Part shown: positions 20,565-33,800 of the stretch, piece after piece
Position numbering within the stretch: position 1 is the first letter of the stretch
Layout: every line of letters starts with the position of its first letter
Assembly: GCA_036768485.1 (NCBI GenBank)
Contig: JAVLUZ010000142.1
Span: 16,650,407 to 16,714,406 of the forward strand
DNA length: 64,000 bases
From: Mermis nigrescens
Lineage: Eukaryota > Nematoda > Enoplea > Mermithida > Mermithidae
Reading direction: 5' to 3'
Made by a program: the position numbers and the translations under genes
The notes under the pieces: model-generated
What the model saw: the letters and a program-made list of their open reading frames with translations, nothing else
Databases searched by the model: none
Told to the model about the DNA's origin: nothing

Positions 20565-22136
20565 TTACAAAAATCGTATTTTCTCTGATTTATTAATTAT
20601 TAGTTTACGAGAGTTTACTGCACGATTTGACAGCGTGTTGAAGGTAAAAAATTCTTCAAAAGGCATAGTCTGAAAATTGATGATGGAATAGACCAAGCTT
20701 AAATCAAAGTGAAGCCGCCGGAGTTCTAAGCGTTCAAGACACAATTCTTTCAATCTAAAATCATAAGATAACGTTTTATCACTAAATAACCGTTTGGTAA
20801 ACTTTCGTTGTACATTTTCGACTAAATTAATGTGCTTAATGAGATAGGGGTTCCAAACCACTGAACTATATTCAAGAATGGGTCTGACATAAGTTTTGAA
20901 AGCCTTGATCAGCATGGCTTTATTTCTTGAAATAAAAGTCCGAAAAATCAAGTTCGAAATTCTCATCGATTTTTTACTATATATTCACAATGCACTCTAG
21001 ATTTAAAATTTTTTGATATCAAAACACCAAGATCCTTCATCTCAGTCACATCTTGTGGTATCTGGAAATCATCAATTTTGTAACAAACATTTACTCAATG
21101 AAATCTCCAGCTGCCAGTTATCTGCCAAACTTTTGATGTACATCAAATCATTTTGTAAATCAGTAAAGTTCAAGGCAAGGTTCGAAATCTTAGCTTCATC
21201 AGCAAAAGGGAGATAGAACTGGTAGTTTGGCGGTCACACAAATCATTTATGTAAAGCAAAAACATTGCAGGGCCTAAAACACTGCCTTGGGGGACCCCAC
21301 TCACAACCGGAAGTGAATCAGAATAAGAATCTCCCACTTTAAGTTTTTGCGATCTACCGCTCAAGAAAGCTTTCAACCAGTTCAAGCAAAAACCATCAAT
21401 ACCATATGCGCCCAGCTTCAATAGAAGTTTCTTATGTGATACTGTATCAAAAGCTTTACAAAAATCTATGTAAATTACATCAATCGGCAATTTTTCATTC
21501 AGGTTTTTCGACCATTCATTTTCACACTTTAGGAGCTGTAAAGCACATGGACTGTTTTTCCTGAATCCAAACTAGCAATCACTAAGTAAACTATTTTTAT
21601 TGAGATGGGTCATTATGTTTTCATTTACTATTGACTCCATAATTTTGCATGGGACGCAGCAGAGGGATAAAGGTCTGTAGTTTTCAGGAGATGGCATGTC
21701 ACCTTTTTGTGTATAGGTACTACAATGGCTTTGCACCAGAGATTTGGCAGGCTTCTTGTCCAATAAGAGACTTTAAAAGTTGTGTCTAGCAGCGGTTGTG
21801 CCAAAAATAATTTTAGCTTCTCAACAAAAAAGGCGCATAGCCCATCGGGGCCAATTGACAGTGATGGCTTGAGACGGTTTAAAGCACCTAAAACAGAAGA
21901 AAGATCAAATTTAATAGTGAAATTTTTTTGAACACAATTCTACTAGGAAAATCTGACAAAACATTATCATCATACACAAAAGTTGATGCAAAAAATTTCT
22001 TCAAAATGTCAGCTTTGTCAACGTCTTCAACAATAAGATCGCTGTCAAGGTTTCTAAGTAACGGTATTTTCTTTTTACTACTCAGACGCTTATTAACAAA
22101 AGAGTAAAAATTCTTTAAGTTATTTGATTTCATCAA
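20565..22136 (-). pseudogene. LINE ORF2, reverse transcriptase region
   Basis: In order along the minus strand: ADILKKFFASTF, then NYRPLSLCCVPCKIMESIV, then IDFCKAFDTVSHKKLL, GVPQGSVLGPAMFLLYIN, the catalytic block, and the C-terminal domain with TYVRPILEYSSVVWNP and RRLHFDLSL. These are the standard motifs of CR1-type reverse transcriptase. The catalytic block reads F-A-D-E (21195-21206), with Glu where the second catalytic Asp of the FADD box is expected. It is also out of frame with the preceding GVPQGS block because of a frameshift near 21225. Further frame changes separate 22136-21888, 21763-21572 and 21490-21170. It is nonfunctional. Confidence 0.88.
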
Positions 22137-22377
22137 ATTACTCTCCTCATCAGTGAAAAATTGCTTAGTTGCTATATTGATCTCTTTGCTTGAGGTTTTT
22201 CACTTTTCCAAGACTTCAGCGTTAAGGTCAATTTCGTACTTCCTCAAAGTCTCCGTTTACGACCTTTGCAACTTGTAAATAATCGTAGGCAGAACTTCTC
22301 TACGGGCTTTACCTCTTTTTGGGACAAATTCTGAAATAACAAAATCTATTACAGACAAAAAACTTTCGTAAAAATCA

Positions 22378-23170
22378 TTAATGATTATGCAAGAAGAAAA
22401 AGACAACCTTCCATTGAACTGATGCTAAACAAGTCTCAATGGCTTCAAAATTAGCTTTCCGAAAATCTGGTATAAACGTGCAAGATTTATTTTCATTTTC
22501 AGCTGCTGAAGTAAAAGAAATCAATTCATGATCACTGTTAGAAAAAGGTTCGATAATATTTAGGCTATACACTAAATCATAAGAAGTGCACAAAACTATG
22601 CCCAGAAAATTGTTATTTCTACTAGGCTCATTTGTCACTAAGACTAAACCCAGGTTTACAAAGCTATCATAAAATAACCGAGTCCGAGGGTTTCGAAGTA
22701 CAGAATTCATGTTTAAGTTTAAATCAGGCAGATTAAGATCTCCGAGTACAATGCAATTTTTCGTATTTTCTATGTTAGGTTTCAAAAAGTAAGCAAAGTT
22801 GCTGTGCATGATCAAGATCATACTTTAGTGGCCTATAACACAGGACAAATCGGATGTTTTCGTTTGAATTCATGCAAAAATCACGAACAAGAGTTTCAGG
22901 AAAATCAGCGAAAAAATCCTTTAGTTCAATTTTGCAAAATTTTAACGGAGTATTGTACAATATAGCAACACCAGCCCCCTACGATCTAACTTATCACACC
23001 GATACACATCAAAACCAGATAAGGTACAAAGCAGGCCATCAGTTATGGCTTCTGTAAGCCAGGGCTCGGGAACTAACACAAAATCGTAGATAGCAGAAGT
23101 AAGCATTGCCTGAAGTTCACTGAGCTTATTAACAAGACTCCTAGCATTAAAAAGATTACATTTTAAACCA
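22378..23170 (-). pseudogene. LINE ORF2, APE-type endonuclease region
   Basis: The minus strand contains NARSLVNKLSEL, an acidic P-E-P-W-L box, GAGVAILYNTPLKF, RFVLCYRP, LGDLNLPDLNL and SNSDHELISF. This is the ordered motif set of the apurinic/apyrimidinic endonuclease domain that nicks target DNA in non-LTR retrotransposition. The frame is broken near 22800 and upstream of 22960. Confidence 0.85.
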
Positions 23171-23410
23171 TGTTGGTCATTTGTAGCCTGAAAAACGGAT
23201 TTCGTAGGGGCCGTAAAACCCTATGCTCGAGGTAAATACGGTTTACGCAAAAACTTTTTCAATTCATACGAATTACGGTCAATAAACCAATCTTGGTCTC
23301 CAGCATTTCATTTTTCAGCTAGTTCAGAGTTCAAACGTCTCAATGCTTCCCTTTGTTGCCTAGAACGATCCGGGACGGGCGTAGACCTCTGACTTACGTC
23401 CGCGATCGGC

Positions 23411-24096
23411 CTATCTGCTCACTGCCTTTATCAATTCCATTTTCGACGTTTCTGAGTCGCACTCGATCTTAACAATGCGTGGCAAGTCGGCGCCATCACG
23501 ACGTGCTTTAACAATCGGACCAGATCGTCGAACGTTGACGATTTTTGAGTCGTTAAAACCGGCCTGGGCGGCAAATTCTTTGACGTCATCTTCCAGACGA
23601 GCGTCGTCGTTCTTAGAGGAAAAATCTTCCAGCACAGCAGTACTCTTTTTCGAATCTGCTTATAACGCATCCTTAACCGCAGCATTAACTATTTTATTCA
23701 CTGTCCAGGCTACCAGGTGAAACGCGACGAGTTTTTGGCGCGAACAGACGCCACCGAATCCATGCTTTCCGCCAAAAAATCCAGTTTGTCATTCACCGAT
23801 GTCTGGAAGCTATCGAGTCGTTTTTCAACTGCAGCTAATTGATGTTCGACGGCGAAAAAACGTTTGCCGTCTGGTAGACAACATGGGCAAAAAAATAACT
23901 GATCCAGTTTCGAGATAAAGTTGTAGGCTTCATCGCTCAGTTTTAGACAATTCGAATGCAACCAACGTTGGCAGAAGTGGCAATGAATAGCCGTAGAATT
24001 TTCGTCGACTTCGGATTTACACTCCGGACACAAATGTTTGTCGAACGTATTATCAGCCGACGTGGAACTGGCGACGCGTTTACTTTTGCCGACCAT
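23411..24096 (-). pseudogene. LINE ORF1 with PHD finger and coiled coil
   Basis: It starts at ATG 24096. Residues 21-60 form a C4HC3-type PHD finger: CPECKSEVDENSTAIHCHFC, then W-L-H-S-N-C and F-F-C-P-C-C. A heptad-like stretch (VEHQLAAVEKRLDSFQTSV) follows, predicted coiled coil. The first frame ends at 23710, and a second block (23635-23411, with AQAGFNDSKIVNVRRSGPIV) continues in another frame and resembles the RRM-like half of CR1 ORF1 proteins. PHD-bearing ORF1 proteins are known in CR1-clade LINEs, where they bind RNA or chromatin. Confidence 0.82.
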
Positions 24097-24235
24097 CGTA
24101 GCAAGTATATGGCTTTAATTCGTGGGGTAGTACGTTAGGGGTTCGCCCAACAGAAAGCCGCTACTGTATTGTCTATAATAAATTCAAGCTTTGTCAAAAC
24201 GAATGATTTTCAATCGGCTACTCACAACGGCAAGC

Positions 24236-24720
24236 CAGGAGGCTCAAATGATTAAAAACGTTAAACAATAGGAGAACAACGTAATTTTTCAAATTAAAGA
24301 AAGTTAACAACGTATTTTTCAAACTTGAATCTTCATCAACGTATTTTTCCAAAGAGAGATCGACGTAAATTTTCAAAAAATAAGCCTCCTGGCTTGACAA
24401 AAAGCGTTAAACAACTTCCAGTATATTCACTTTATTCAGCAGATAATTGTCGATAAAGACGTAAAAATTCAAATATTCGTATATCTTAACAGTAAAACTC
24501 TTGAAAAAGAAAACTTAAACATTTCAATATAGTGATCCTCTTGGTTTGAAATTTTGGGTCGTTATACTCAACTGTTTGAATTTTTACGTTAAACAAACGT
24601 ATGAAAAAGAACATCGTCCTTTACAATGCAAAATGTTTTTAATCATTTGAGCCCTGACAGTAACAACACATCTCATACAACATTAACGTAATGTTTTCAA
24701 AACTCGTTTGATTCACGTAC
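24236..24720. repeat. Terminal inverted segment, left
   Basis: This is inverse to about 36575-37012. Both contain TTGGTTTGAAATTTTGGGTC, TTCAGCAGATAATTGTCG (or inverses), and a second internal copy of the TTTAATCATTTGAGCC end motif. Degenerate versions of the minisatellite phrase AACGTATTTTTCAAA already occur here, which suggests the array grew from the terminal sequence. Confidence 0.88.
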
Positions 24721-24744
24721 AGTTTATCAACAACTCTTTTTCAC

Positions 24745-25200
24745 AACATCGTTGATTAACGTAATTTTTCAAAACTCGTTGATTAACGTAACTTTATCAA
24801 AACTCGTTGATTTGCAATTTTCAAAACTCGTTGATTAACGTAATTTTTCAAAACTCGTTGATTAACGTAACTTTTCAAAACTCGTTGATTTGTAATTTTT
24901 CAAAACTCGTTGATTAACGTAACTTTTCAAAACTCGTTGATTTGTAATTTTTCAAAACTCGTTGATTAACGTAACTTTTCAAAACTCGTTGATTTGTAAT
25001 TTTTCAAAACTCGTTGATTAACGTAACTTTTCAAAACTTGTTGATTAATGTAATTTTTCAAAACTCGTTGATTATCGTAATTTTTCAAAACTCGTTGATT
25101 AACGTTATTTTTCAAAACTCGTTGATTAACGTAATTTTTCAAAACTCGTTGATTAACGTAATTTTTCAAAACTCGTTGATTAACGTATTTTTTCAAAGGA
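24745..25200. repeat. 27-bp minisatellite, left array (~16 units)
   Basis: AAAACTCGTTGATTAACGTA variants recur, mostly every 27 bases, in inverse orientation to the right array. Some units are shortened. Confidence 0.92.
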
Positions 25201-25790
25201 CTTTGAAGCGAAAACACTGTCGTAGACACTAATATGCAATCTATTTGCCTGTGTGTCCAGGACATTTCGCATTTTATTTTATTTTCCTTGCGACTTTTGT
25301 TTTACCCTTGTGTTTTTTTCCGAATAAAGTATTAGTATTAGACCTGCTTTCCGATTGTATTATATACTGTAGCTGCTCAAAAAAGCGCAATCGCTTTTGC
25401 AGATTTTGCAGCGCTGTATATGGCACTACGTAACACTAACAGCATGCAGAGATCGTAGGGAAACGCTGATTTAGGGTAACGGTAACCTGTGGTGAGACAG
25501 GGGTGACCCTGAATGGGGGGTGATCCAATTATGCAACTAAAACTAAAATATTTTAGGACCCAGCGGACTGATTGAGTTGAAAAATTTGGGTATGGAACGG
25601 ATATGCACTAGCCACACGCGTATGGTACCTGCATATCTCTAGGATGATTGACTCCAGATAGGTGCTTCCTGAGAAGGGTTGACCCTGAATAAACTAAAAA
25701 TCAAAATGTTTTACGAAACCAGTGTTTGTACCAACTGAGCCGAATCCCGGATTTAGAACGAATATTTTCCAGTCATACGGTAGGTAGATA
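25200..25790. repeat. Inner inverted segment, left
   Basis: This is inverse to about 30330-30870. Shared phrases include AAACGCTGATTTAGGGTAAC and GGGGTGACCCTGAATGGGGG. No gene is seen. Confidence 0.85.
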
Positions 25791-26450
25791 CTCAATTAGG
25801 AGTCCCTTCTAGCCAGCCAGCTTTTTGAAATTTTGTTTGACCGACCATGCCACATCACCGACTGTCCCACCTGGCCGACTAGACCCAATTTTATGTAACA
25901 GAAAGCCTATAACTGGTATAGTCCCCCTATAGCCAACCAGATTTTTGAAATTTTGTTTGACCGACCATACCATATCACCGACCGTCCCACCTGGCCGACT
26001 AGATTCGAATTTTTCTAATAAAAAATTAATGAGTAGTGGGAATCCCTCTAAGCCGACCAGATTTCTGAAATTTTGTACGATGAAGCCACCACATCACCGA
26101 CCGTCCCATCTGGCCGGCTAGATCCAAATTTTTGTGACAGAAGATTTTTGAGCAGTAGGAATCCCTCTAAGCTGACCAGATTTTCGAAATTTTTTAGAAT
26201 GACATCAACAAATCGCCGACCGTCCCGTCTGGCCGACTAGACCCAATTTTATATAAAGGTAAGCCTATAACTGGTATAGTCACTTTAAGCCAGCCAGATT
26301 TTTGAAATTTTGTTTGACCCAACTATACCACATCACCGACCGTCCCATCTTGCCGACTAGAGTCAAATTTTTCTAATTAGAAAATTCATTAGGAGTGGGA
26401 ATCCCTCTAAGCCGACCAGTTCCTTTAAGCCGACCTTGAGTGTCAGCCTA
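25790..26450. repeat. ~118-bp tandem array, left (about 6 units)
   Basis: GGCCGACTAGA and CACCGACCGTCCCA recur about every 118 bases, inverse to the longer array at 28685-30330. Confidence 0.88.
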
Positions 26451-28684
26451 GCTCAATTATTGTTCAAGATTTACAAAATTGAACAGAACCATAACAAACA
26501 AATATAATCAATTAACCCTCCTGTTACCGAGGGGTCACGCAACCTAGAATTACCAAGGTAAAGATCGAAAATCTAGTCATTGGTGAGATAACAAAAATGA
26601 ATAAAAATACATATTTCTGGTAGCCAAGAGCATAAGAATTTCAAAAATGTCATTAAGTTTGCACAAAACTGAAAACCAATTGATAAAAACGTATTTAAAC
26701 TTTCAAAAATGTGTAAGAAATTCGATCTGCGACACGCGTAACACATCTTATAAAATCATGAAATCAAGCTTTTCTAATAAAATATAGGTCAATACGTTTT
26801 CTTTTGCTCAATAAAACATGTGTTGCAGTAAAAAAGAGGGTACTGAGAAGCTTGCCACATAAGAATTTATGGTCTTACAGTAAACTGCAAAAAACAGGCA
26901 ACTAGATCACGAATCTAGAGCTCGGTAAAAGTAGGGTTAAGAGTCAACAAAAAATAATCGACTTAAAGGAAATCCGATAGCCATTAGCTTGAATTAATGC
27001 TTGTATACAAAGTGTTAACGAATTGATCAATTTGACGCTTTTTTCTTTGGGGTTGAACCCCAGATTTCCTTCATTTTTCAGTCATTTTTGCTCGTAAAAT
27101 GCACTTGGGAATTATGTTTCTAAAGTCTCTCTTTCATAATTCGTCAAAAATATTTTTAACTGGATTGAGTTCCTATGACTGTAGTGGTCAGAATAATAAA
27201 GGCTATCCCTTCCCCACAAAATATGCTACAGTGGTTTTCGCCTTGTGTTTTGGATCATCACCCTTCTGGAAAAAAATGTCTTGGATGTTTTTTGAGGCAG
27301 TCACCAAAGAAGGAACCAAGTGCTCCTTAATTAAACAAATATTTGAAATGGTTGTAAATTTTGGGTTGGAAGGTAATAAAACCAAATCACAACATCATGG
27401 CTCCAAATAGACTCCAGACCAAAGCGCTGCATTCTCTTCTGTGTTTGACGTTTCCGGCCATGCATTTGACATTTTATTTCTTGTCTGAATGTCTGCGGAC
27501 TAAACCCCTTTATTTCGAAGTCAAATAATCAAATATGACTCCCCGAGAAAAAGAAACCTTTGAATAATCGAGAAAAGTCCAGCGAATGAAATTTCGAGCA
27601 AAAATCAATACGTTTTCTTTCTGTTAAACTCGATCGCAGAAAGACTTTTTATGACGATCCAATTATACGGCAAAGATGCCGACCGATTGTCTGCCTCAAA
27701 AGCAATGATCCACCATTAATAGACAATTCACCCTGCATGTCAGGAGCGGTCAGACGCCAATTTTTAAAGTTTGTTTTAGACCACACAGTTCCTTAGTGGC
27801 CAATTTAGAGGACCGCCCAGGGTCGAGGAAGATCAGAAGATCAAAGAAGGAATCGAACTGCTTGTGTTTCTTATCTTTGTTTTGTATAACATATTAACTT
27901 ATCTTGAAATATCCGGCTATCACTCTTTGGAATAGTTTAGTATTCTTAAACATAGACGCGATTTTTGATCAAAAGACCAGCAAAATAGAGCGGAATTAAC
28001 CCGTAATAAATCAGCCAGTAGTGAACAAAATTGAAAATGACTAAACATACTGAAATTAGCTGAGAAAACTAATCTAGAAACTTGTTCGAATTGAAATTTA
28101 GGCCTTTTAATTTCACAGTTTTAAGCGATTTTGAAACCCAGTCGATTTTGGAGTAATCAATCAGAGTGGCCTTAAACTTTTGAGCGGCACTGTATATCAT
28201 ATGTGTAATTCATTCTGATAACGCGGGCATCCCTCCATGTTGGGAATGTAGCCCTACTTTTGCAAGTATTCCGGTGCCTGAGAATGGCCTCTTATGTATC
28301 TTATACACAAGGAAAGTTCTATATAGTTAATGTTATTATTTTATTCATAGTAGATTGAAAGCATAGGTTTTTATTTGGCAAATATGACTTGAAGCGTGAG
28401 TTGATCCCAATTGTTTCTGGTCTCCATTTACAGTTTGAGTCACTTTGGCTCTGTACGTCGCAATTAGAGAAAAGTTGTTAGTTTTCAATTGATAGGAATT
28501 TTTGGGAATAAGAAAAGTGGAATAAGACGTGCTTTAAACAACGGTACATAAAATTGCATGCTTACTCTTAATGTCAAAATTAAGAAATATTTCTAAAGAC
28601 TCATAAGCACGAAATTTCATAATTATTTATAAAAAGATTGCCAATCAATTAAAAATCGACCTTTGAAGAAAAGCATTTAAGAAT
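26450..28684. other. Unique centre of the 12.8-kb element
   Basis: No inverse partner was found for most of this segment. It holds the dead Tc1/mariner transposase at about 27040-27790. The flanks (26450-27040 and 27790-28684) are AT-rich with no gene seen. Confidence 0.55.
27040..27790 (-). pseudogene. Tc1/mariner-type transposase remnant
   Basis: The minus strand contains FFQKGDDPKHKAKTTVAYF followed, through two stops, by ELNPVKNIFDEL, the spacing and order of the second and third catalytic blocks of Tc1-type DD(34)E transposases. Upstream, QTIGRHLCRIIG and RIDFCSKFHSLDF resemble the end of the DNA-binding region and the segment before the first Asp. Where the family has catalytic Asp the sequence has Gly (QKGDDP), and where it has Glu it has Lys (NPVKN). 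Many stops confirm that it is dead. It may be the element's own enzyme or a nested insertion. Confidence 0.65.
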
Positions 28685-30330
28685 CCGGTCGGCTTAAAGG
28701 GCTCTCTTTTAAAAATTTGGGTCTAATCGGACAGATGGTACGGTCAGTGATGTGGTGTTGACGGTTCAACGACAAATTTAAAAATATGATATTTGGCATG
28801 GCCAGTCAAACTAAAATTTTAAAAATCTGGACGGCTTAAAGGGATTCCCATTGTTCATTAATTTTCTGTTGCAAAAATTTGAATTTAGTCGGCCAGATGG
28901 GACGGTCAGTGATGTGGTATGGTCGGTCAAACAGAATTTAAAAAATCTGGTTGGCTAAAAGGGGACTATAACAGTTATAGGCTTTCTGTTATATAAAATT
29001 GGGTCTAGTCGGCCAGGTGGGACGACCGGTGAAATGGTAAACTCCATCGAACAAAATTTCAGAAATCTGGTCGGCTTAGAGGGATTCCCACTGCTCATTA
29101 ATTTTTTATTAGGAAAATTTGAATCCAGTCGGCCAGATGGGACGTTCGGTGATGTGGTATGGTCGGTCAAACAAAATTTCAAAAATTTGGCTGGCTAAAA
29201 GGAGACTATACCAGTTATAGGCTTTCTGTTATATGAAATTGGTTCTAGTCGGCCAGATTGGATGGTCGGTGATGTGGTAAACTCCATCGAACAAAATTTC
29301 AGAAATCTGGTCGGCTTAGAGCGATTCCCACTCCTCATTCATTTTTTATTAGAAAAATTTGAATCTAGTCGGCCAGATGGAACGGTCGTTGATGTGGTAT
29401 GGTCGGTCGAACAAAATTTCAAAAAGCTGGCTGGCTAAAAGGGGACTATACCAGTTATAGGCTTGCTGTTATATAACATTGGGTCTAGTTGGCCAGGCAG
29501 GACGGTCGGCGATGCGGCGACGTCATTCTAAAAAACTTTCGAAAATCTGGTCTGCGTAGAGGGATTCCAACTGCTCATAGATCTTCTATTATAAAGATTT
29601 GGATCTAGTCGGCCAGGTGGGACGGTCGGCGATGTGGTGATGTCATTCTGAAAAATTTCGAAAATCTGGTCAGCTTAGAGGGATTCCTACTGCTCATAAA
29701 TCTTCTGCTACAAAAATTTGGATCTAGTCAGCCAGATGGGACGATCGGTGATGTCGTGGGCTTCATCAAACAAAATTTCAGGAATCTGGTTGGCTTAGAG
29801 GGATTCCCACTGCTCATTAATTTTCTATTAGAAAAATTTGACTCTAGTCGGCAAGATGGGACGGTCGGTGATGTGGTATAGTCGGTCAAACAAAATTTCA
29901 AAGAGCTGGCTGGCTGAAAGGGGACTATACCAGTTATAGGCTTTCTGTTGTATAACATCGGGTCTAGTCGGCCAGGCGGGACGGTCGGCGATGCAGCGAT
30001 GTAATTCTGAAAAATTTCGAAAATCTGATATGCTTAGAGGGATTCCTACTGTTCATAAATCTTCTCTTACAAATATTTGTATCTAGTCGGCCAGGTGGGA
30101 TGGTCGGCGATGTGGTGATGTCAGTCTGGAAAAATTTCGAAAATCTGATCGGCTTAAAGGATTCCTACTATAGTCTATTCCTTTCTAAATGGCCCATTTT
30201 CGATAAAAGTCTTATTGCTGTTATCAGGTTTTCACTGCACAAATGGCTTCTTCAATGATTCCAGTTGGCCAAATGACACGGTCGGTCGGTGCTGGGGCGT
30301 GATCTGGTCGCCAGACAGAATTAAATGAAG
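28685..30330. repeat. ~118-bp tandem array, right (about 13 units)
   Basis: TCTAGTCGGCCAG followed by GGGACGGTCGGTGATGTGG recurs about every 118-119 bases. Alternating units carry TATACCAGTTATAGGCTTTC or AGGGATTCCCACTGCTCAT, so the higher-order unit is near 236 bp. Open frames across it reflect the repeat. Confidence 0.9.
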
Positions 30331-30870
30331 CTGCTCGGCTCAAAGGGACTCCTAATTGAGTCTCTACCATACCGTATGACAGGAAAATATTCGTTCTAAA
30401 TCCGGAATTCGGCTCAGTTCGTACAAACACTGGTTTCGTAAAACATTTTGATTTTTAGTTTATTCAGGGTCACCTCTTCTCAGGAAGCACCCATCTAGAG
30501 TCAATCATCCTAGAGATATGCAGGTACCATACGCGTGTGGCTAGTACATATCCGTTCCATACCAAAATTTTTCAACTCAATCAGTCCGCTGGTTCCTAAA
30601 ATATTTTAGTTTTAGTGGCATAACTGGATCACCCCCCATTCAGGGTCACCCCTGTCTCACCAACAGGTACCGTTACCCTAAATCAGCGTTTCCCTAAGAC
30701 CACTGCATGCTGTTAGTGTTGCGTAGTGCCCTATACAGCGCTGCAAAATCTGCATAAGTGATGTAGCGCTTATGTTTTCATTGATTGCGCTTTTTTGAGC
30801 AGCTACAGTATATAATTCAATCCGGAAGCGGGTTATATTGGTGTCTACGACAGTGTTTTCGCATCAAAGT
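30330..30870. repeat. Inner inverted segment, right
   Basis: Inverse of 25200-25790, including GGATCACCCCCCATTCAGGG. No gene is seen. Confidence 0.85.
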
Positions 30871-33800
30871 CCTTTGAAAAAATACGTTAATCAACGAGTA
30901 TTGAAAAATTACGTTAATCAATCAACGTGTTTTGAAAAACTACGTTAATCAACGAGTTTTGAAAAATTACGTTAATCAACGAGTTTTGAAAAGTTACGTT
31001 AATCAACGAGTTTTGAAAAATTACGTTAATCAACGAGTTTTGAAAAATTACGTTAATCAACGTGTTTTGAAAAATTACGTTAATCAACGAGTTTTGAAAA
31101 CTTGCGTTAATCAACGTGTTTTGAAAAATTACGTTAATCACCGAGTTTTGAAAAATTACGTTAATCAACGTGTTTTGAAAAATTAAGTTAATCAACGAGT
31201 TTTGGAAAATTACGTTAATCAACGTGTTTTAAAAAATTACATTAATCAACGACTTTTAAAAACTTACGCTAATCACCGAGTTTTGAAAAATTATGTTAAT
31301 CAACGTGTTTTGAAAAATTACGTTAATCAACGAGTTTTGAAAACTTACGTTAATCACCGAGTTTTGAAAAATTACGTTAATCAACGAGTTTTGAAAAATT
31401 ACGTTAATCAACGTGTTTTGAAAAATTAAGTTAATCAACGAGTTTTGAAAAATTACGTTAATCAACGTGTTTTAAAAAATTACATTAATCAACGACTTTT
31501 AAAAACTTACGCTAATCACCGAGTTTTGAAAAATTATGTTAATCAACGTGTTTTGAAAAATTACGTTAATCACCGAGTTTTGAAAAATTACGTTAATCAA
31601 CGTGTTTTGAAAAATTACGTTAATCAACGAGTTTTGAAAAATTACGTTAATCAACGTGTTTTGAAAAATTAAGTTAATCAACGAGTTTTGAAAAATTACG
31701 TTAATCAACGTGTTTTGAAAAATTAAGTTAATCAACGAGTTTTGGAAAATTACGTTAATCAACGTGTTTTGAAAAATTAAGTTAATCAACGAGTTTTGAA
31801 AAATTACGTTAATCAACGTGTTTTAAAAAATTACATTAATCAACGACTTTTAAAAACTTACGCTAATCACCGAGTTTTGAAAAATTATGTTAATCAACGT
31901 GTTTTGAAAAATTACGTTAATCACCGAGTTTTGATAAATTACGTTAATCAACGTGTTTTGAAAAATTACGTTAATCAACGAGTTTTGAAAAATTACGTTA
32001 ATCAACGTGTTTTGAAAAATTAAGTTAATCAACGAGTTTTGAAAAATTACGTTAATCAACGTGTTTTGAAAAATTACGTTAATCAACGTGTTTTGAAAAA
32101 TTAAGTTAATCAACGAGTTTTGGAAAATTACGTTAATCAACGTGTTTTGAAAAATTAAGTTAATCAACGAGTTTTGAAAAATTACGTTAATCAACCTGTT
32201 TTGAAAAATTAAGTTAATCAACGAGTTTTGGAAAATTACGTTAATCAACGTGTTTTGAAAAATTAAGTTAATCAACGAGTTTTGAAAAATTACGTTAATC
32301 AACCTGTTTTGAAAAATTACGTTAATCAACGTGTTTTGAAAAATTAAGTTAATCAACGAGTTTTGGAAAATTACGTTAATCAACGTGTTTTGAAAAATTA
32401 AGTTAATCAACGAGTTTTGAAAAATTACGTTAATCAACGTGTTTTAAAAAATTACATTAATCAACGACTTTTAAAAACTTACGCTAATCACCGAGTTTTG
32501 AAAAATTATGTTAATCAACGTGTTTTGAAAAATTACGTTAATCACCGAGTTTTGAAAAATTACGTTAATCAACGTGTTTTGAAAAATTACGTTAATCAAC
32601 GAGTTTTGAAAAATTACGTTAATCAACGTGTTTTGAAAAATTAAGTTAATCAACGAGTTTTGAAAAATTACGTTAATCAACCTGTTTTGAAAAATTACGT
32701 TAATCAACGAGTTTTGAAAACTTGCGTTAATCAACGTGTTTTGAAAAATTACGTTAATCACCGAGTTTTGAAAAATTACGTTAATCAACGTGTTTTGAAA
32801 AATTAAGTTAATCAACGAGTTTTGGAAAATTACGTTAATCAACGTGTTTTAAAAAATTACATTAATCAACGACTTTTAAAAACTTACGCTAATCACCGAG
32901 TTTTGAAAAATTATGTTAATCAACGTGTTTTGAAAAATTACGTTAATCACCGAGTTTTGAAAAATTACGTTAATCAACGTGTTTTGAAAAATTACGTTAA
33001 TCAACGAGTTTTGAAAAATTACGTTAATCAACGTGTTTTGATAAATTAAGTTAATCAACGAGTTTTGAAAAATTACGTTAATCAACGTGTTTTGAAAAAT
33101 TACATTAATCAACGACTTTTAAAAACTTACGCTAATCACCGAGTTTTGAAAAATTATGTTAATCAACGTGTTTTGAAAAATTACGTTAATCACCGAGTTT
33201 TGAAAAATTACGTTAATCAACGTGTTTTGAAAAATTACGTTAATCAACGAGTTTTGAAAAATTACGTTAATCAACGTGTTTTGAAAAATTAAGTTAATCA
33301 ACGAGTTTTGAAAAATTACGTTAATCAACGTGTTTTGAAAAATTAAGTTAATCAACGAGTTTTGGAAAATTACGTTAATCAACGTGTTTTGAAAAATTAA
33401 GTTAATCAACGAGTTTTGAAAAATTACGTTAATCAACGTGTTTTAAAAAATTACATTAATCAACGACTTTTGAAAAACTTACGCTAATCACCGAGTTTTG
33501 AAAAATTATGTTAATCAACGTGTTTTGAAAAATTACGTTAATCACCGAGTTTTGAAAAATTACGTTAATCAACGTGTTTTGAAAAATTACGTTAATCAAC
33601 GAGTTTTGAAAAATTACGTTAATCAACGTGTTTTGAAAAATTAAGTTAATCAACGAGTTTTGAAAAATTACGTTAATCAACGTGTTTTGAAAAATTACGT
33701 TAATCAACGTGTTTTGAAAAATTAAGTTAATCAACGAGTTTTGGAAAATTACGTTAATCAACGTGTTTTGAAAAATTAAGTTAATCAACGAGTTTTGAAA

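Larger units (their letters stand above)
20300..24226 (-). mobile_element. CR1-like LINE with PHD-finger ORF1 and APE/RT ORF2, decayed
   Basis: A nearly full-length non-LTR retrotransposon on the minus strand. From 5' to 3' it has a leader, ORF1 (24096 to about 23410), the APE-type endonuclease (about 23170-22378) and reverse transcriptase (about 22136-20565). The 3' end is CGAATAAATTTTGATTGATT, so the tail is a TTGATT-type microsatellite as in CR1-like elements rather than poly(A). Frameshifts and stops lie throughout. The same 3' motif ends the LINE at 5.6 kb, so both belong to one family. Confidence 0.9.
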
